Under the pieces are notes generated by a model that saw nothing but the letters and a program-made list of their open reading frames with translations, did no database searches and was not told the DNA's origin. Shown here piece after piece: positions 16,925-25,464 of a stretch of 64,000 bases of DNA (positions are counted from its first letter, which is position 1; each line of letters opens with the position of its first letter). The stretch lies in contig CAWEWG010000014.1 in the NCBI GenBank assembly GCA_963812795.1, positions 62,001 to 126,000 of the forward strand. Direction: 5' to 3'. The stretch is from Hyphomicrobium_A sp963812795. GTDB lineage: Bacteria; Pseudomonadota; Alphaproteobacteria; Rhizobiales; Hyphomicrobiaceae. Both the position numbers and the translations under genes were made by a program.

Positions 16925-18331
16925 TCAGGCCGCATTGGCTCCCGCCAGCCGCTCCAGGATGCGCGCCCAACTGCGCGCGCCCCTCTTGAAGCTCGACAGA
17001 TTGTACTTTTCGTTGGGGCTGTGGATGCGGTCGTCGTCGAGGCCGAAGCCGATCATTAGGCTTTCGCAGCCGAGCACGTCTTTGAACGAGGTGACGATGG
17101 GGATCGATGCGCCCGAGCCCATCAGCACGGCCGGCTTGCCCCACTCGTCAGCGAGCCCCGCGGCTGCCGCCTGCATGAAGGCGGTGCTGGTGTCGAATGA
17201 AATCGCCGTGCCCCCCTGCTTGCTGGAAAACTCCGCGGTACAATCGGCAGGCAGCCGCGCGCGCACGAATTCCTCGATGCTGGCGATCAGCTTGTTCGGA
17301 TCTTGGCCGGCGACGAGGCGGCAGGTGATCTTCACCGACGCCTTCGACGGGATCACCGTCTTGGTGCCGACGCCCTGGTAGCCGCCGGTGATACCGTTGA
17401 ACTCCAGTGTCGGGCGCGACCAAAGCTGCTCGAGCACCGAACGGTCGCTTTCGCCAGCGGCCTGCTTCAGCCCGACGGAGGCAAGGAACGCCTCGCCGCG
17501 GAAGCCGAGCGTCGACCACTGCTCCTTCTGCGCCGCCGGCGTCTCGGCGACGCCGTCGTAGAACCCGGGGACGGTGATGCGCCCGTCGTCGGCGTGCATG
17601 GCGGCGATGATGCGGGCGAGTACGCGAATCGGATTGGCCGCCGCACCGCCGTAGATGCCCGAGTGCAGGTCGCGCGAGGGACCGGTCACCGTCACCTCTA
17701 TCGAGGCGAGCCCGCGCAGCATGGTGGTGATTGCCGGCGTGTCCTTGTCCCACTGCCCGGTGTCGCACACGAGGACGACATCGGCCTGCAGCTCGTCGCT
17801 GTGCTTGGCAAGGAATTCGGGCAGGGAAGGAGAGCCACACTCCTCCTCGCCTTCCAGCATCACCGATACCGAGATCGGCAGCTTGCCGGCAACGGCCTTC
17901 CAGGCGCGCACCGCCGAGAAGAAAGTCATCAACTGGCCCTTGTTGTCCTCGGCGCCGCGCGCGACGATCACCTGCCCGTTGACCGGATCGGCGATGATGA
18001 TTGGCTCGAAGGGCGGCGAGGCCCACAGATTCACCGGATCCGCCGGCTGCACGTCGTAATGCCCGTAGAACAGCACATGGGGGACGCCGGCGTCGCGCGC
18101 ACCGCCGTCATGGGCAACGACCATCGGATGCCCGGTCGTCGGCACGACACGCGCTTCGAATCCGAGGTCCGCAAGCTCGTTGACGCACCATTCGGCCGCC
18201 TCCTGGCAACTTGCCGCGTAGGCCGGGTCGGTCGAAACACTTTCTATACGCAGGAGCTGAAAAAGCCGCGCCAGCGCCGCATCGCTCGTATCGTCCAGCG
18301 TCGTCAGCACTTGGTTTAGCTGCTGGCTCAT
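16925..18331 (-). CDS. M20-family dipeptidase (metallopeptidase)
   Basis: 468 residues, full length for the M20/M25/M40 dipeptidase group that uses two metal ions. Metal-site motifs are visible: HVLFYGHYDVQPAD (first histidine and catalytic aspartate), ARGAEDNKGQ (bridging aspartate), and EGEEECGSPSL (catalytic and ligand glutamates). The dimerisation domain sits between (GPSRDLHSGIYGG), and the final ligand histidine is probably in FGLDDDRIHSPNEKY. It is cytoplasmic, with no signal peptide, and probably cleaves small peptides. It is divergent from ppdK with 140 bases between. Confidence 0.9.
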   Translation of the reverse strand: MSQQLNQVLTTLDDTSDAALARLFQLLRIESVSTDPAYAASCQEAAEWCVNELADLGFEARVVPTTGHPMVVAHDGGARDAGVPHVLFYGHYDVQPADPVNLWASPPFEPIIIADPVNGQVIVARGAEDNKGQLMTFFSAVRAWKAVAGKLPISVSVMLEGEEECGSPSLPEFLAKHSDELQADVVLVCDTGQWDKDTPAITTMLRGLASIEVTVTGPSRDLHSGIYGGAAANPIRVLARIIAAMHADDGRITVPGFYDGVAETPAAQKEQWSTLGFRGEAFLASVGLKQAAGESDRSVLEQLWSRPTLEFNGITGGYQGVGTKTVIPSKASVKITCRLVAGQDPNKLIASIEEFVRARLPADCTAEFSSKQGGTAISFDTSTAFMQAAAAGLADEWGKPAVLMGSGASIPIVTSFKDVLGCESLMIGFGLDDDRIHSPNEKYNLSSFKRGARSWARILERLAGANAA

Positions 18332-18471
18332 AGACTTCGTCTCCGGAATCGGGCGGCGCCACAGTGAAATAAGCCGGCGCCCGCGTCAAAGGTGATGGGG
18401 AACGTCCTTCGTGTTCCTGCCGTTTCGATTGCGGTGCGGGGCACACCTTTCGAGCAGCCGAGGAGGCTGAT

Positions 18472-21258
18472 ATGCCATCACACGACGACAGTGGGCTTGC
18501 CGACGAGCAAGCGATAACGTCGCGGGGAGCGGCCAAGATGGCGGACAAAACAGCGACGGCCGAGCCGAAGTGGGTCTACGCCTTTGCCGCCGGCTATGTC
18601 GATGGTCGGGCCAACATGACGGAGCTGCTCGGCGGCAAGGGCGCCAACCTTGCGGAGATGGCCAGCCTGGGCCTGCACGTTCCCCCCGGTTTCACCATCA
18701 CGACCAAGGTCTGCGACGCCTACTATGCGCATGGCCGCAAACTTCCCGACGGCCTGAAGCCGCAGGTGGACAAGGCCGTGCGATTGGTCGGCGACGCGGT
18801 CGGTGCGCACTTCGGCGATGTCGCGCGGCCGCTGCTGGTTTCGGTGCGCTCCGGCGCCCGCGCTTCGATGCCGGGCATGATGGACACCATCCTCAACCTC
18901 GGCCTCAACGACGAGACCGTGGAGGGCCTCGCCAAGCGCTCGGGCGACCGCCGTTTCGCCTACGACAGCTACCGCCGCTTCATCCAGATGTATGCCGACG
19001 TGGTGCTCGGCGTCGACCATGGCGTGTTCGAGGACCTGCTCGAGAACTTCAAAAACCTCAATGCGCTCGCCTCCGACACCGAGCTCAAGGCCGACGACTG
19101 GGCGGAGATCATCGAGGAATACAAGAAGGCGGTCGAGGAGCACCTCGCCCGGCCGTTCCCACAGGATACCAACGAGCAGCTTTACGGTGCCATTGCCGCG
19201 GTCTTCGGCTCCTGGCAGAACGCGCGCGCCAATACCTACCGCCGCCTGCATGACATCCCAGACAGTTGGGGCACGGCGGTCACCGTGCAGGCGATGGTGT
19301 TCGGCAACCTCGGAGAGAGCAGCGCCACTGGCGTTGCCTTTACGCGCAATCCGTCGACGGGCGCCAAGGAGATCTTTGGCGAGTTCCTGCTCAACGCGCA
19401 GGGTGAGGACGTCGTCGCCGGCATCCGCACGCCGCAGCCGTTGAGCGAGCGCGCGCGGCGCGAGGCGGGCGACGAGAACCCGTCACTGGAAGAGCTGATG
19501 CCAGAGGCGTTCGGTGATCTCGCGGCCGTGTTCGCGCGCCTCGAAAAGCACTACCGCGACATGCAGGATATCGAATTCACCATCGAGAACGGCAAGCTCT
19601 GGGTGCTGCAGACGCGCTCGGGCAAGCGCACGGCGGAAGCTTCGCTGCGCATCGCCGTCGATCTCGCCGAGGAGGGCGTCATCAGCCGGCCAGAGGCGGT
19701 GATGCGCGTCGATGCCGCGGCGCTTGATCAGCTCCTCCACCCGACGCTCGATCCCGACGCCAAGAAGGATATCCTGGCGACCGGACTGCCGGCCTCGCCC
19801 GGAGCCGCGGCCGGCGAGATCGTCTTCACCGCCGACGACGCCGAGGCGGAGCGCACGCGCGGCCGCGATGTCATTCTCGTCCGCCCAGAGACGAGCCCGG
19901 AAGATATCCACGGCATGCACGCTGCGGTCGGCATCCTGACAGCGCGCGGCGGCACCACGAGCCACGCCGCTGTTGTCGCCCGCGGCATGGGTCGCCCGTG
20001 CGTATCGGGCGCCGGGGCGCTGCGCATCGACGCTAAGGCGGGTACGCTGCAAGTCGGCTCGCGCGTGCTGCACAAGGGCGACATCATCACCATCGACGGC
20101 AGCACCGGCCAGGTGATCGTCGGCCGCGCCAAGATGCGCGAGCCGGAGCTGTCCGGCGCCTTCGCGACGCTGATGGGCTGGGCCGACGGCGAGCGCCGCC
20201 TGCGCGTGCGGGCCAACGCAGATACACCGCGCGATGCACGCCAGGCGCGCGAGTTCGGTGCTGAGGGCATCGGTCTCTGCCGCACCGAGCACATGTTCTT
20301 CGACGCCGAGCGCATTCTCGCCGTGCGCCAGATGATCCTCGCCGATGACGCCGCCGGCCGTCGCGCGGCGTTGGCCAAGATCCTGCCGATGCAGCGGGGC
20401 GACTTCGAACAGCTCTTCGAGATCATGGCCGGGCTGCCGGTGACGGTGCGGCTGCTCGATCCGCCGCTGCACGAATTTCTGCCCGCTAACGTCGATGAGA
20501 TCCCGGCCATCGCCACCGAGCTGGGCGTGCCGCCCGAGAAGCTGCAGGCGCGCGTGACGCAGCTATCGGAGTTCAATCCGATGCTGGGCTTTCGCGGCTG
20601 CCGTCTCGGCATTCTCTATCCGGAGATCCCGGAAATGCAGGCACGCGCCGCTTTCGAGGCCGCGCTTGCCGTCGGGAAGAAGACCGGTCAGCCGGTGCAA
20701 CTCGAGATCATGGTGCCGCTCGTCGCGTTCCGCCCCGAGTTCTCCATCCTGCGCGACGTCATCGTGCGCGCTGCCGAGGCGGTGCAGAAGGAGGCGGGGC
20801 AAAAGCTCGACTACCTCATCGGCACGATGATCGAGCTGCCGCGCGCCGCGTTGCGAGCGGCCGAGATCGCCGAGGGCGACACCGGCGCGCAGTTCTTCTC
20901 GTTCGGCACCAACGATCTGACGCAGACGACACTCGGTCTCAGCCGCGACGACGCCGGGCCTATCCTGCAGAGCTATGCCGACCAGCGGGTGTTCACCGTC
21001 GACCCATTCGTGTCGATCGACATCGAAGGCGTCGGGGAGCTCGTCCGCTACGGCGTCGAGCGCGGGCGTTCCGTCAAGCCGGATCTGAAGATCGGTATCT
21101 GCGGCGAGCATGGCGGCGATCCGAAGTCGGTCGCCTTCTTCGACACCATCGGCCTCGACTACGTTTCGTGCTCGCCCTATCGCGTGCCGATCGCGCGCCT
21201 CGCGGCGGCGCAAGCATCCATCCGCGCCCGCACCGGGGAAAAGCCTGCCGTCGACTAA
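18472..21258 (+). CDS. ppdK: Pyruvate, phosphate dikinase
   Basis: 928 residues. The enzyme interconverts pyruvate + ATP + Pi and phosphoenolpyruvate + AMP + PPi, giving a gluconeogenic or PPi-linked step in carbon metabolism. An ATP-grasp domain comes first (LLGGKGANLAEMASLGLHVP, then SVRSGARASMPGMMDTILNL). The swivelling domain carries the phospho-histidine in GGTTSHAAVVARGMGRP. The C-terminal PEP-binding barrel has GLCRTEHMFF, GTNDLTQTTLGLSRDD and the catalytic cysteine in GICGEHGGDP. The ATG at 18472 has AGGAGG at good spacing; an ATG at 18538 closer to the family start is an alternative. The N-terminal 30 residues are extra relative to most family members. Confidence 0.96.
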   Translation: MPSHDDSGLADEQAITSRGAAKMADKTATAEPKWVYAFAAGYVDGRANMTELLGGKGANLAEMASLGLHVPPGFTITTKVCDAYYAHGRKLPDGLKPQVDKAVRLVGDAVGAHFGDVARPLLVSVRSGARASMPGMMDTILNLGLNDETVEGLAKRSGDRRFAYDSYRRFIQMYADVVLGVDHGVFEDLLENFKNLNALASDTELKADDWAEIIEEYKKAVEEHLARPFPQDTNEQLYGAIAAVFGSWQNARANTYRRLHDIPDSWGTAVTVQAMVFGNLGESSATGVAFTRNPSTGAKEIFGEFLLNAQGEDVVAGIRTPQPLSERARREAGDENPSLEELMPEAFGDLAAVFARLEKHYRDMQDIEFTIENGKLWVLQTRSGKRTAEASLRIAVDLAEEGVISRPEAVMRVDAAALDQLLHPTLDPDAKKDILATGLPASPGAAAGEIVFTADDAEAERTRGRDVILVRPETSPEDIHGMHAAVGILTARGGTTSHAAVVARGMGRPCVSGAGALRIDAKAGTLQVGSRVLHKGDIITIDGSTGQVIVGRAKMREPELSGAFATLMGWADGERRLRVRANADTPRDARQAREFGAEGIGLCRTEHMFFDAERILAVRQMILADDAAGRRAALAKILPMQRGDFEQLFEIMAGLPVTVRLLDPPLHEFLPANVDEIPAIATELGVPPEKLQARVTQLSEFNPMLGFRGCRLGILYPEIPEMQARAAFEAALAVGKKTGQPVQLEIMVPLVAFRPEFSILRDVIVRAAEAVQKEAGQKLDYLIGTMIELPRAALRAAEIAEGDTGAQFFSFGTNDLTQTTLGLSRDDAGPILQSYADQRVFTVDPFVSIDIEGVGELVRYGVERGRSVKPDLKIGICGEHGGDPKSVAFFDTIGLDYVSCSPYRVPIARLAAAQASIRARTGEKPAVD

Positions 21259-21265
21259 CGGGAAC

Positions 21266-21487
21266 TCAGAAGCCGCGCTCTTCGCTCTCGTCGAGGCGTG
21301 GCTGGCGCGGCCGCGGGCCCTGATAGCGGGGCAGCAGCAGCAGGATGAAGACCAGCGGCGGCAGCACGAAGCACCAGGCGATCCAGAATGAGTAGTCGCG
21401 GTTCTTCGCGCCCGCGAGCAAGCCGCCGGCAATTCCCGAGGCGAGGGCCACGCCGCCCCAGACCACGATGCCACCCATGAGATCCAT
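21266..21487 (-). CDS. Small two-helix membrane protein
   Basis: 73 residues with two hydrophobic segments (about 4-26 and 33-53, the second rich in Trp and Leu: FWIAWCFVLPPLVFILLLL), then a charged tail. GAGGG lies nine bases before the ATG. The function is unknown. It ends 8 bases from the convergent ppdK stop. Confidence 0.65.
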   Translation of the reverse strand: MDLMGGIVVWGGVALASGIAGGLLAGAKNRDYSFWIAWCFVLPPLVFILLLLPRYQGPRPRQPRLDESEERGF

Positions 21488-21574
21488 TGGATTCTACCCT
21501 CGAGGACGTCGCCTCAGTCTCGAGAAATGATGTGCGCAGCAACTGTGGCGAAATCAAGCGTCGCCCTAATGACG

Positions 21575-22444
21575 CTACGCCGGCGGGTCGAAGTCGAGCC
21601 CGATATCGAGCACCGGGGCCGAATGCGTCAACGCACCAACGGAAATGAGGTCGACGCCCGTCTCGGCGATGGCGCGTACGCTTTCGAGGCTAACGCCGCC
21701 GGAGGCTTCGGTAATCACCCGCCCGGCGACCTCCTTCACCGCGGCCCGCAACGCCGGCAAGTCCATGTTGTCGAGCAATAGCGCGTCGGGATCGAGCTGC
21801 AGCGCCTCGTCCACCTCGTCGAGGTTGGCCACCTCGATCTCGACCTTTACCATGTGGCCGGTACGCGCGCGCGCGCGCTCGAGCGCTGCGCCGACACCGC
21901 CGGCGGCGACGATGTGGTTGTCCTTGATGAGCACGGCATCGAACAAACCGAAGCGGTGGTTAACTCCGCCGCCGCAGCGCACGGCGAACTTCTCTAGCGC
22001 CCGCAGCCCCGGCGTCGTCTTGCGCGTGTCGATGATGCGCGCGTTGGTCCCGGCGACCGCCTCGACGTAGCGCGCCGTCAGCGTGGCGATGCCGCTGAGA
22101 TGGCCGAGGAAGTTGAGCGCCGTGCGCTCGCCGGTGAGCAGCGCGCGTGCGTCGCCCGACACGCGGGCGATGATGCCGCCGGCGGCGACAGTTTCGCCGT
22201 CGGCGACAACGACATCGAACCGCGTGAAAGGGTCGAGCGTCTTGAAGGCGGCTTGCGCGAACTGCACGCCGGCGACGGTCCCCGCCTTGCGTGCGGCAAT
22301 GACACCGGACGCGCGCGTGCCGGCGGGAACGGTGGCTTGCGTCGTGACGTCGCCGCCGAGGCCGAGATCCTCAGCCAGCGCCTCTGCCACGGCCTTATCG
22401 ACGACGGAGGTGGCGAGGTGCAGGGCGGAGCGTTCGCCGCTCAT
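21575..22444 (-). CDS. nadC: Nicotinate-nucleotide pyrophosphorylase (quinolinate phosphoribosyltransferase)
   Basis: 289 residues. It converts quinolinate and PRPP to nicotinate mononucleotide, CO2 and PPi, the third step of de novo NAD synthesis. Type II PRTase motifs are present: EDLGLGGDVTT at the N-terminus, ARIIDTRKTTPGLRALEKFA, VRCGGGVNHRFGLFDAVLIK DNH, then EIEVANLDE, LLDNM and EASGGV. The start codon overlaps the nadB stop (ATGA), so the two are translationally coupled. It is the last gene of nadABC. Confidence 0.96.
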   Translation of the reverse strand: MSGERSALHLATSVVDKAVAEALAEDLGLGGDVTTQATVPAGTRASGVIAARKAGTVAGVQFAQAAFKTLDPFTRFDVVVADGETVAAGGIIARVSGDARALLTGERTALNFLGHLSGIATLTARYVEAVAGTNARIIDTRKTTPGLRALEKFAVRCGGGVNHRFGLFDAVLIKDNHIVAAGGVGAALERARARTGHMVKVEIEVANLDEVDEALQLDPDALLLDNMDLPALRAAVKEVAGRVITEASGGVSLESVRAIAETGVDLISVGALTHSAPVLDIGLDFDPPA

Positions 22445-24111
22445 CGCGCTGCCCCGGCCTGCCACTGCCAGGCGCTCGGTGTGACGGCCGGTGCGCGGAT
22501 GCCGATCTCGTCGATGTCGTCGAGCGTCAGGAAGGCGCGCGTCGCCAAGTCGGCGTCGGCCACCGGATAGTCGCGGCGCGTCTGCGCCCCGCGGCTTTCC
22601 TGGCGCAGCAAAGCGCTGGCGGCAATGAAGCGGGCGGCGAGCGCCATGTTGGCAAGCACGCGATCGTTGCCCGCGTGCCGTTCGATATCGCGCAGGACGG
22701 AAATCGCCTTCTTGAGCCCGGCAGCATCGCGCACGACCCCGACGTACTGGCTCATCGTCCGCCGCAGTCGCGCGACCGCCGGCCCGCGCTTGGCGCCGTG
22801 TTCGGCCGTGCTGTCGCCGACGCGCTGCAGTTCGACGCGTTCGCGGCGGCCACGTTCGCGATCGAGCGCGCCAATGTCCTGTGCGGCGCGGGCGGCGAAC
22901 ACCACGGCTTCGAGCAGGGAATTGGAGGCGAGGCGGTTGGCGCCGTGCAGGCCGGTCGAAGCGACCTCGCCGACGGCCCACAAGCCCGGCACGCTGGAGC
23001 GACCGCGCGCATCGGTGGCGATGCCACCCATGTGATAGTGCGCCGCCGGCGCCACGGGGATCAGCTCTCGCGCCGGATCGATGCCGGCCTTTCGGCAGAG
23101 CGAGAAAACGGTGGGGAAGGCCGACGGGAAGCGGTCGCCGATCGCCGCGCGGCAATCGAGGAAGGCGCCGCGGCCGGCGGCGACCTCGGTGAACACGGCG
23201 CGTGCAACCACATCGCGCGGCGCCAGCTCGGCGCGCGGATCGAGCTTCGTCATGAAACGTTCGCCGTCCGCATTCACCAGCGTGGCGCCCTCGCCGCGCA
23301 GCGCTTCCGTGGCCAGTGGTGCCGGATCGAGGCCGACGTCGATGGCGGTGGGATGGAACTGCACGAACTCGGCGTCGGAGATCATTGCGCCGGCGCGCGC
23401 CGCCATGGCGATCGACTCGCCGCGCGCGTACGGCGGGTTTGTCGTGACCGCGTAGAGGCCGCCGATGCCGCCCGTCGCCAGAACTACGGCGCAGGCGGGG
23501 AAGTACTCGTAGACTTCCTTGCCGGCGGCGCCGGTGCGTACGAGGCGGACGCCCTCGACACGGCCATCGACGACGATCAGGTCGTCCGCCTCGTAGCCTT
23601 CGAGCACGCGGATCGACGGCGTCGCCCGCACCTTGGCGATCAGCGCGTCGAGAATGGCGGCGCCGGTGCGGTCGCCGGAAACGTGCACGACGCGGCGACG
23701 CGAGTGCGCGGCCTCCTGGCTCAGCGCAAAGCTGCCGTCGGGCTCGCGGTCGAAAGGCACGCCGTAGGCGACAAGATCGGCAATGCGCGCCGGGCCTTCG
23801 GCGGCGACGAAGTTCGCTACGTCGTCGTCGACGATGCCTCCACCGGCGGCGATGGTGTCGTTCGCGTGCGAAGCGGCATTATCGTTGCTGCCGACGGCGG
23901 CGGCGACGCCGCCCTGCGCCCAGCCGGTCGAGGAGCCTTGTCCGAGCGGCGCGGCGGCCAGCACGGTGACCGGCAGCGGCGCCAGCTTCAGCGCCGTGAA
24001 CAGGCCGGCGAGACCCGCACCGACGATGACCACATCGCCGTCGGCGCCGAGGCGCTCGTCGGGCGCCGGGCGGAAGCGGCGGTTGTGCGGGGCGGTGAAT
24101 TTATGTGCCAT
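22441..24111 (-). CDS. nadB: L-aspartate oxidase
   Basis: 556 residues from the ATG at 24111. This flavoenzyme oxidises L-aspartate to iminoaspartate, which NadA then uses. The Rossmann FAD motif is VVIVGAGLAGLFTALKLA, followed by GSSTGWAQGGVAAAVG, typical of the fumarate reductase/aspartate oxidase family. Further motifs are VLATGGIGGLYAVTTNP, EFVQFHPTA, HYHMGGIATDARGR and GLHGANRLASNSLLE. An upstream ATG at 24237 would overlap nadA and adds a stretch without family similarity, so the shorter start is preferred. Second gene of the operon, 58 bases after nadA. Confidence 0.95.
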   Translation of the reverse strand: MAHKFTAPHNRRFRPAPDERLGADGDVVIVGAGLAGLFTALKLAPLPVTVLAAAPLGQGSSTGWAQGGVAAAVGSNDNAASHANDTIAAGGGIVDDDVANFVAAEGPARIADLVAYGVPFDREPDGSFALSQEAAHSRRRVVHVSGDRTGAAILDALIAKVRATPSIRVLEGYEADDLIVVDGRVEGVRLVRTGAAGKEVYEYFPACAVVLATGGIGGLYAVTTNPPYARGESIAMAARAGAMISDAEFVQFHPTAIDVGLDPAPLATEALRGEGATLVNADGERFMTKLDPRAELAPRDVVARAVFTEVAAGRGAFLDCRAAIGDRFPSAFPTVFSLCRKAGIDPARELIPVAPAAHYHMGGIATDARGRSSVPGLWAVGEVASTGLHGANRLASNSLLEAVVFAARAAQDIGALDRERGRRERVELQRVGDSTAEHGAKRGPAVARLRRTMSQYVGVVRDAAGLKKAISVLRDIERHAGNDRVLANMALAARFIAASALLRQESRGAQTRRDYPVADADLATRAFLTLDDIDEIGIRAPAVTPSAWQWQAGAAR

Positions 24112-24169
24112 CAGATTCCCAGACGCGGTTTGCACCGGCCGGCCGGCGGATCGCTCCGCCGGCGCGTCT

Positions 24170-25231
24170 TCAGTTGGTGAGGTTGACCATGCGCTCGACG
24201 GCGCGGCGCGCCTTGGCGGCGACGATCGGATCGACATGCACCTCGTACTTCATGTCGCGCAGCGCCGTGTAGATGTTCTCCAGGCTGATACGCTTCATGT
24301 GCGGGCACAGGTTGCACGGCCGAATGAACTCGACATCCGGCGCCTCGACGGCGACGTTCGAGGCCATAGAGCATTCGGTGATCAGCGCCACTTTGCGCGG
24401 CCGGTTGCTGGTCACGTAGTTGATCATCGCCGCCGTAGAGCCGGTGAAGTCGGAAGCATCGATTACCTCCGGCGGGCACTCGGGATGCGCGATCACCTTC
24501 AGGCCCGGGTCGGCGGCGCGCATCGCCGCGATGTCCGCGGCGGTGAAGCGCTCATGCACCTCGCAATGGCCCTTCCAGGCGATGATCTCGACCTTGGTCT
24601 TCGTTTGTACGTACTTCGCCAGGTACTCGTCGGGGATGAGCAGCACGCGCGGCGCGCCGAGACTCTCGACAATCTTCACGGCATTCGACGACGTGCAGCA
24701 GATATCGCACTCGGCCTTCACGGCCGCCGACGTGTTGACGTAAGTGACGATGGGCACGCCCGGATAGACCTCGCGCAGCATGCGCACGTCCTCGGGCGTG
24801 ATCGAATCCGCCAGCGAGCAGCCGGCGAGCGGATCGGGAATGAGCACCGTCTTGTCGGGGCTGAGCAGCTTCGAGGTCTCGGCCATGAAGTGCACCCCGG
24901 CCTGCACGATGACGTCGGCCTTGGTGCGCGCCGCTTCCTTCGCGAGCTGCAAGCTGTCGCCGCGGAAATCGCCGACGCAGTTGAAGATCTCCGGCGTCAT
25001 GTAGTTGTGCGCCAGGATCACGGCGTTGCGCTTCCGCTTCAGCTCGTTGATTGCCTTGATGAGCGGCGCATAGGCCGGCCACTCCATCGGCGTGATGACG
25101 TGCTGCACGCGCGCGTACATCGGTGCCATCTCGGCAGCGAGCGCGGCGGTGAAGGCGGGCAGCTCATGCTTCGCCGCGGGCGCCGTAGGGCGCTGCCGTG
25201 GGGTGGCTGCGGGGCGGATGTCGACTTCCAT
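24170..25231 (-). CDS. nadA: Quinolinate synthase A
   Basis: 353 residues. An iron-sulfur enzyme that condenses iminoaspartate with dihydroxyacetone phosphate to quinolinate. Family blocks are visible: AVILAHNYMTPEI, GDFRGDSLQLA, VHFMAETSKLL, PDPLAGCSLADSI, VTYVNTSAAVKAECDICCTSSNA, and the C-terminal cysteine region in IRPCNLCPHMKRISLENI. The three cluster cysteines are expected in GCSLAD, CCTSSN and CNLCPHM. The ATG at 25231 has GAGGAG eight bases upstream. It is the first gene of nadA-nadB-nadC and sits directly behind two palindromic operators. Confidence 0.96.
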   Translation of the reverse strand: MEVDIRPAATPRQRPTAPAAKHELPAFTAALAAEMAPMYARVQHVITPMEWPAYAPLIKAINELKRKRNAVILAHNYMTPEIFNCVGDFRGDSLQLAKEAARTKADVIVQAGVHFMAETSKLLSPDKTVLIPDPLAGCSLADSITPEDVRMLREVYPGVPIVTYVNTSAAVKAECDICCTSSNAVKIVESLGAPRVLLIPDEYLAKYVQTKTKVEIIAWKGHCEVHERFTAADIAAMRAADPGLKVIAHPECPPEVIDASDFTGSTAAMINYVTSNRPRKVALITECSMASNVAVEAPDVEFIRPCNLCPHMKRISLENIYTALRDMKYEVHVDPIVAAKARRAVERMVNLTN

Positions 25232-25254
25232 CGCTTGCTCCTCAAGCGGCCAGT

Positions 25255-25271
25255 ATGCTCATTTTGAGCAT
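25255..25271. promoter_or_regulatory. Palindromic operator 1 upstream of nadA (probable NadQ site)
   Basis: A perfect inverted repeat, ATGCTCA-TTT-TGAGCAT, lies 24 bases before the nadA start codon, between the predicted transcription start and the ribosome binding site. Its half-site matches operator 2. NadQ, encoded next door, is the obvious candidate repressor. Confidence 0.72.
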
Positions 25272-25314
25272 TAGTAGGCCATCCAACGAGCCGGCCCCGG
25301 GGCCGGTTGCTATC

Positions 25315-25343
25315 TATATAATGCTCTTTTTGAGCACTCCAAG
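25315..25343 (-). promoter_or_regulatory. nadABC promoter with palindromic operator 2 in the spacer
   Basis: On the minus strand, CTTGGA (-35-like, 25338-25343) and TATATA (-10, 25315-25320) are separated by exactly 17 bases. Those 17 bases (25321-25337) are themselves an inverted repeat, GTGCTC-AAAAA-GAGCAT, with the same half-site as operator 1. The two operator centres are 66 bases apart, about six helical turns. A repressor bound here would block RNA polymerase. Confidence 0.68.
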
Positions 25344-25464
25344 GGTGCGAAGAAGATTATCCCATCCAGCTCCCGGTGGCCAGATAGGAGTAGGCCCCGC
25401 TGCACGAATTGGTTCCGTCGCAGATGCAAGTTGCCGCAGGGCGATAGCGGGCAAGGATCAGACC

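Noticed and set aside
22675..24180. 501-codon open frame on the plus strand through nadB
   Set aside because: nadB on the minus strand is certain; this frame is its complement.
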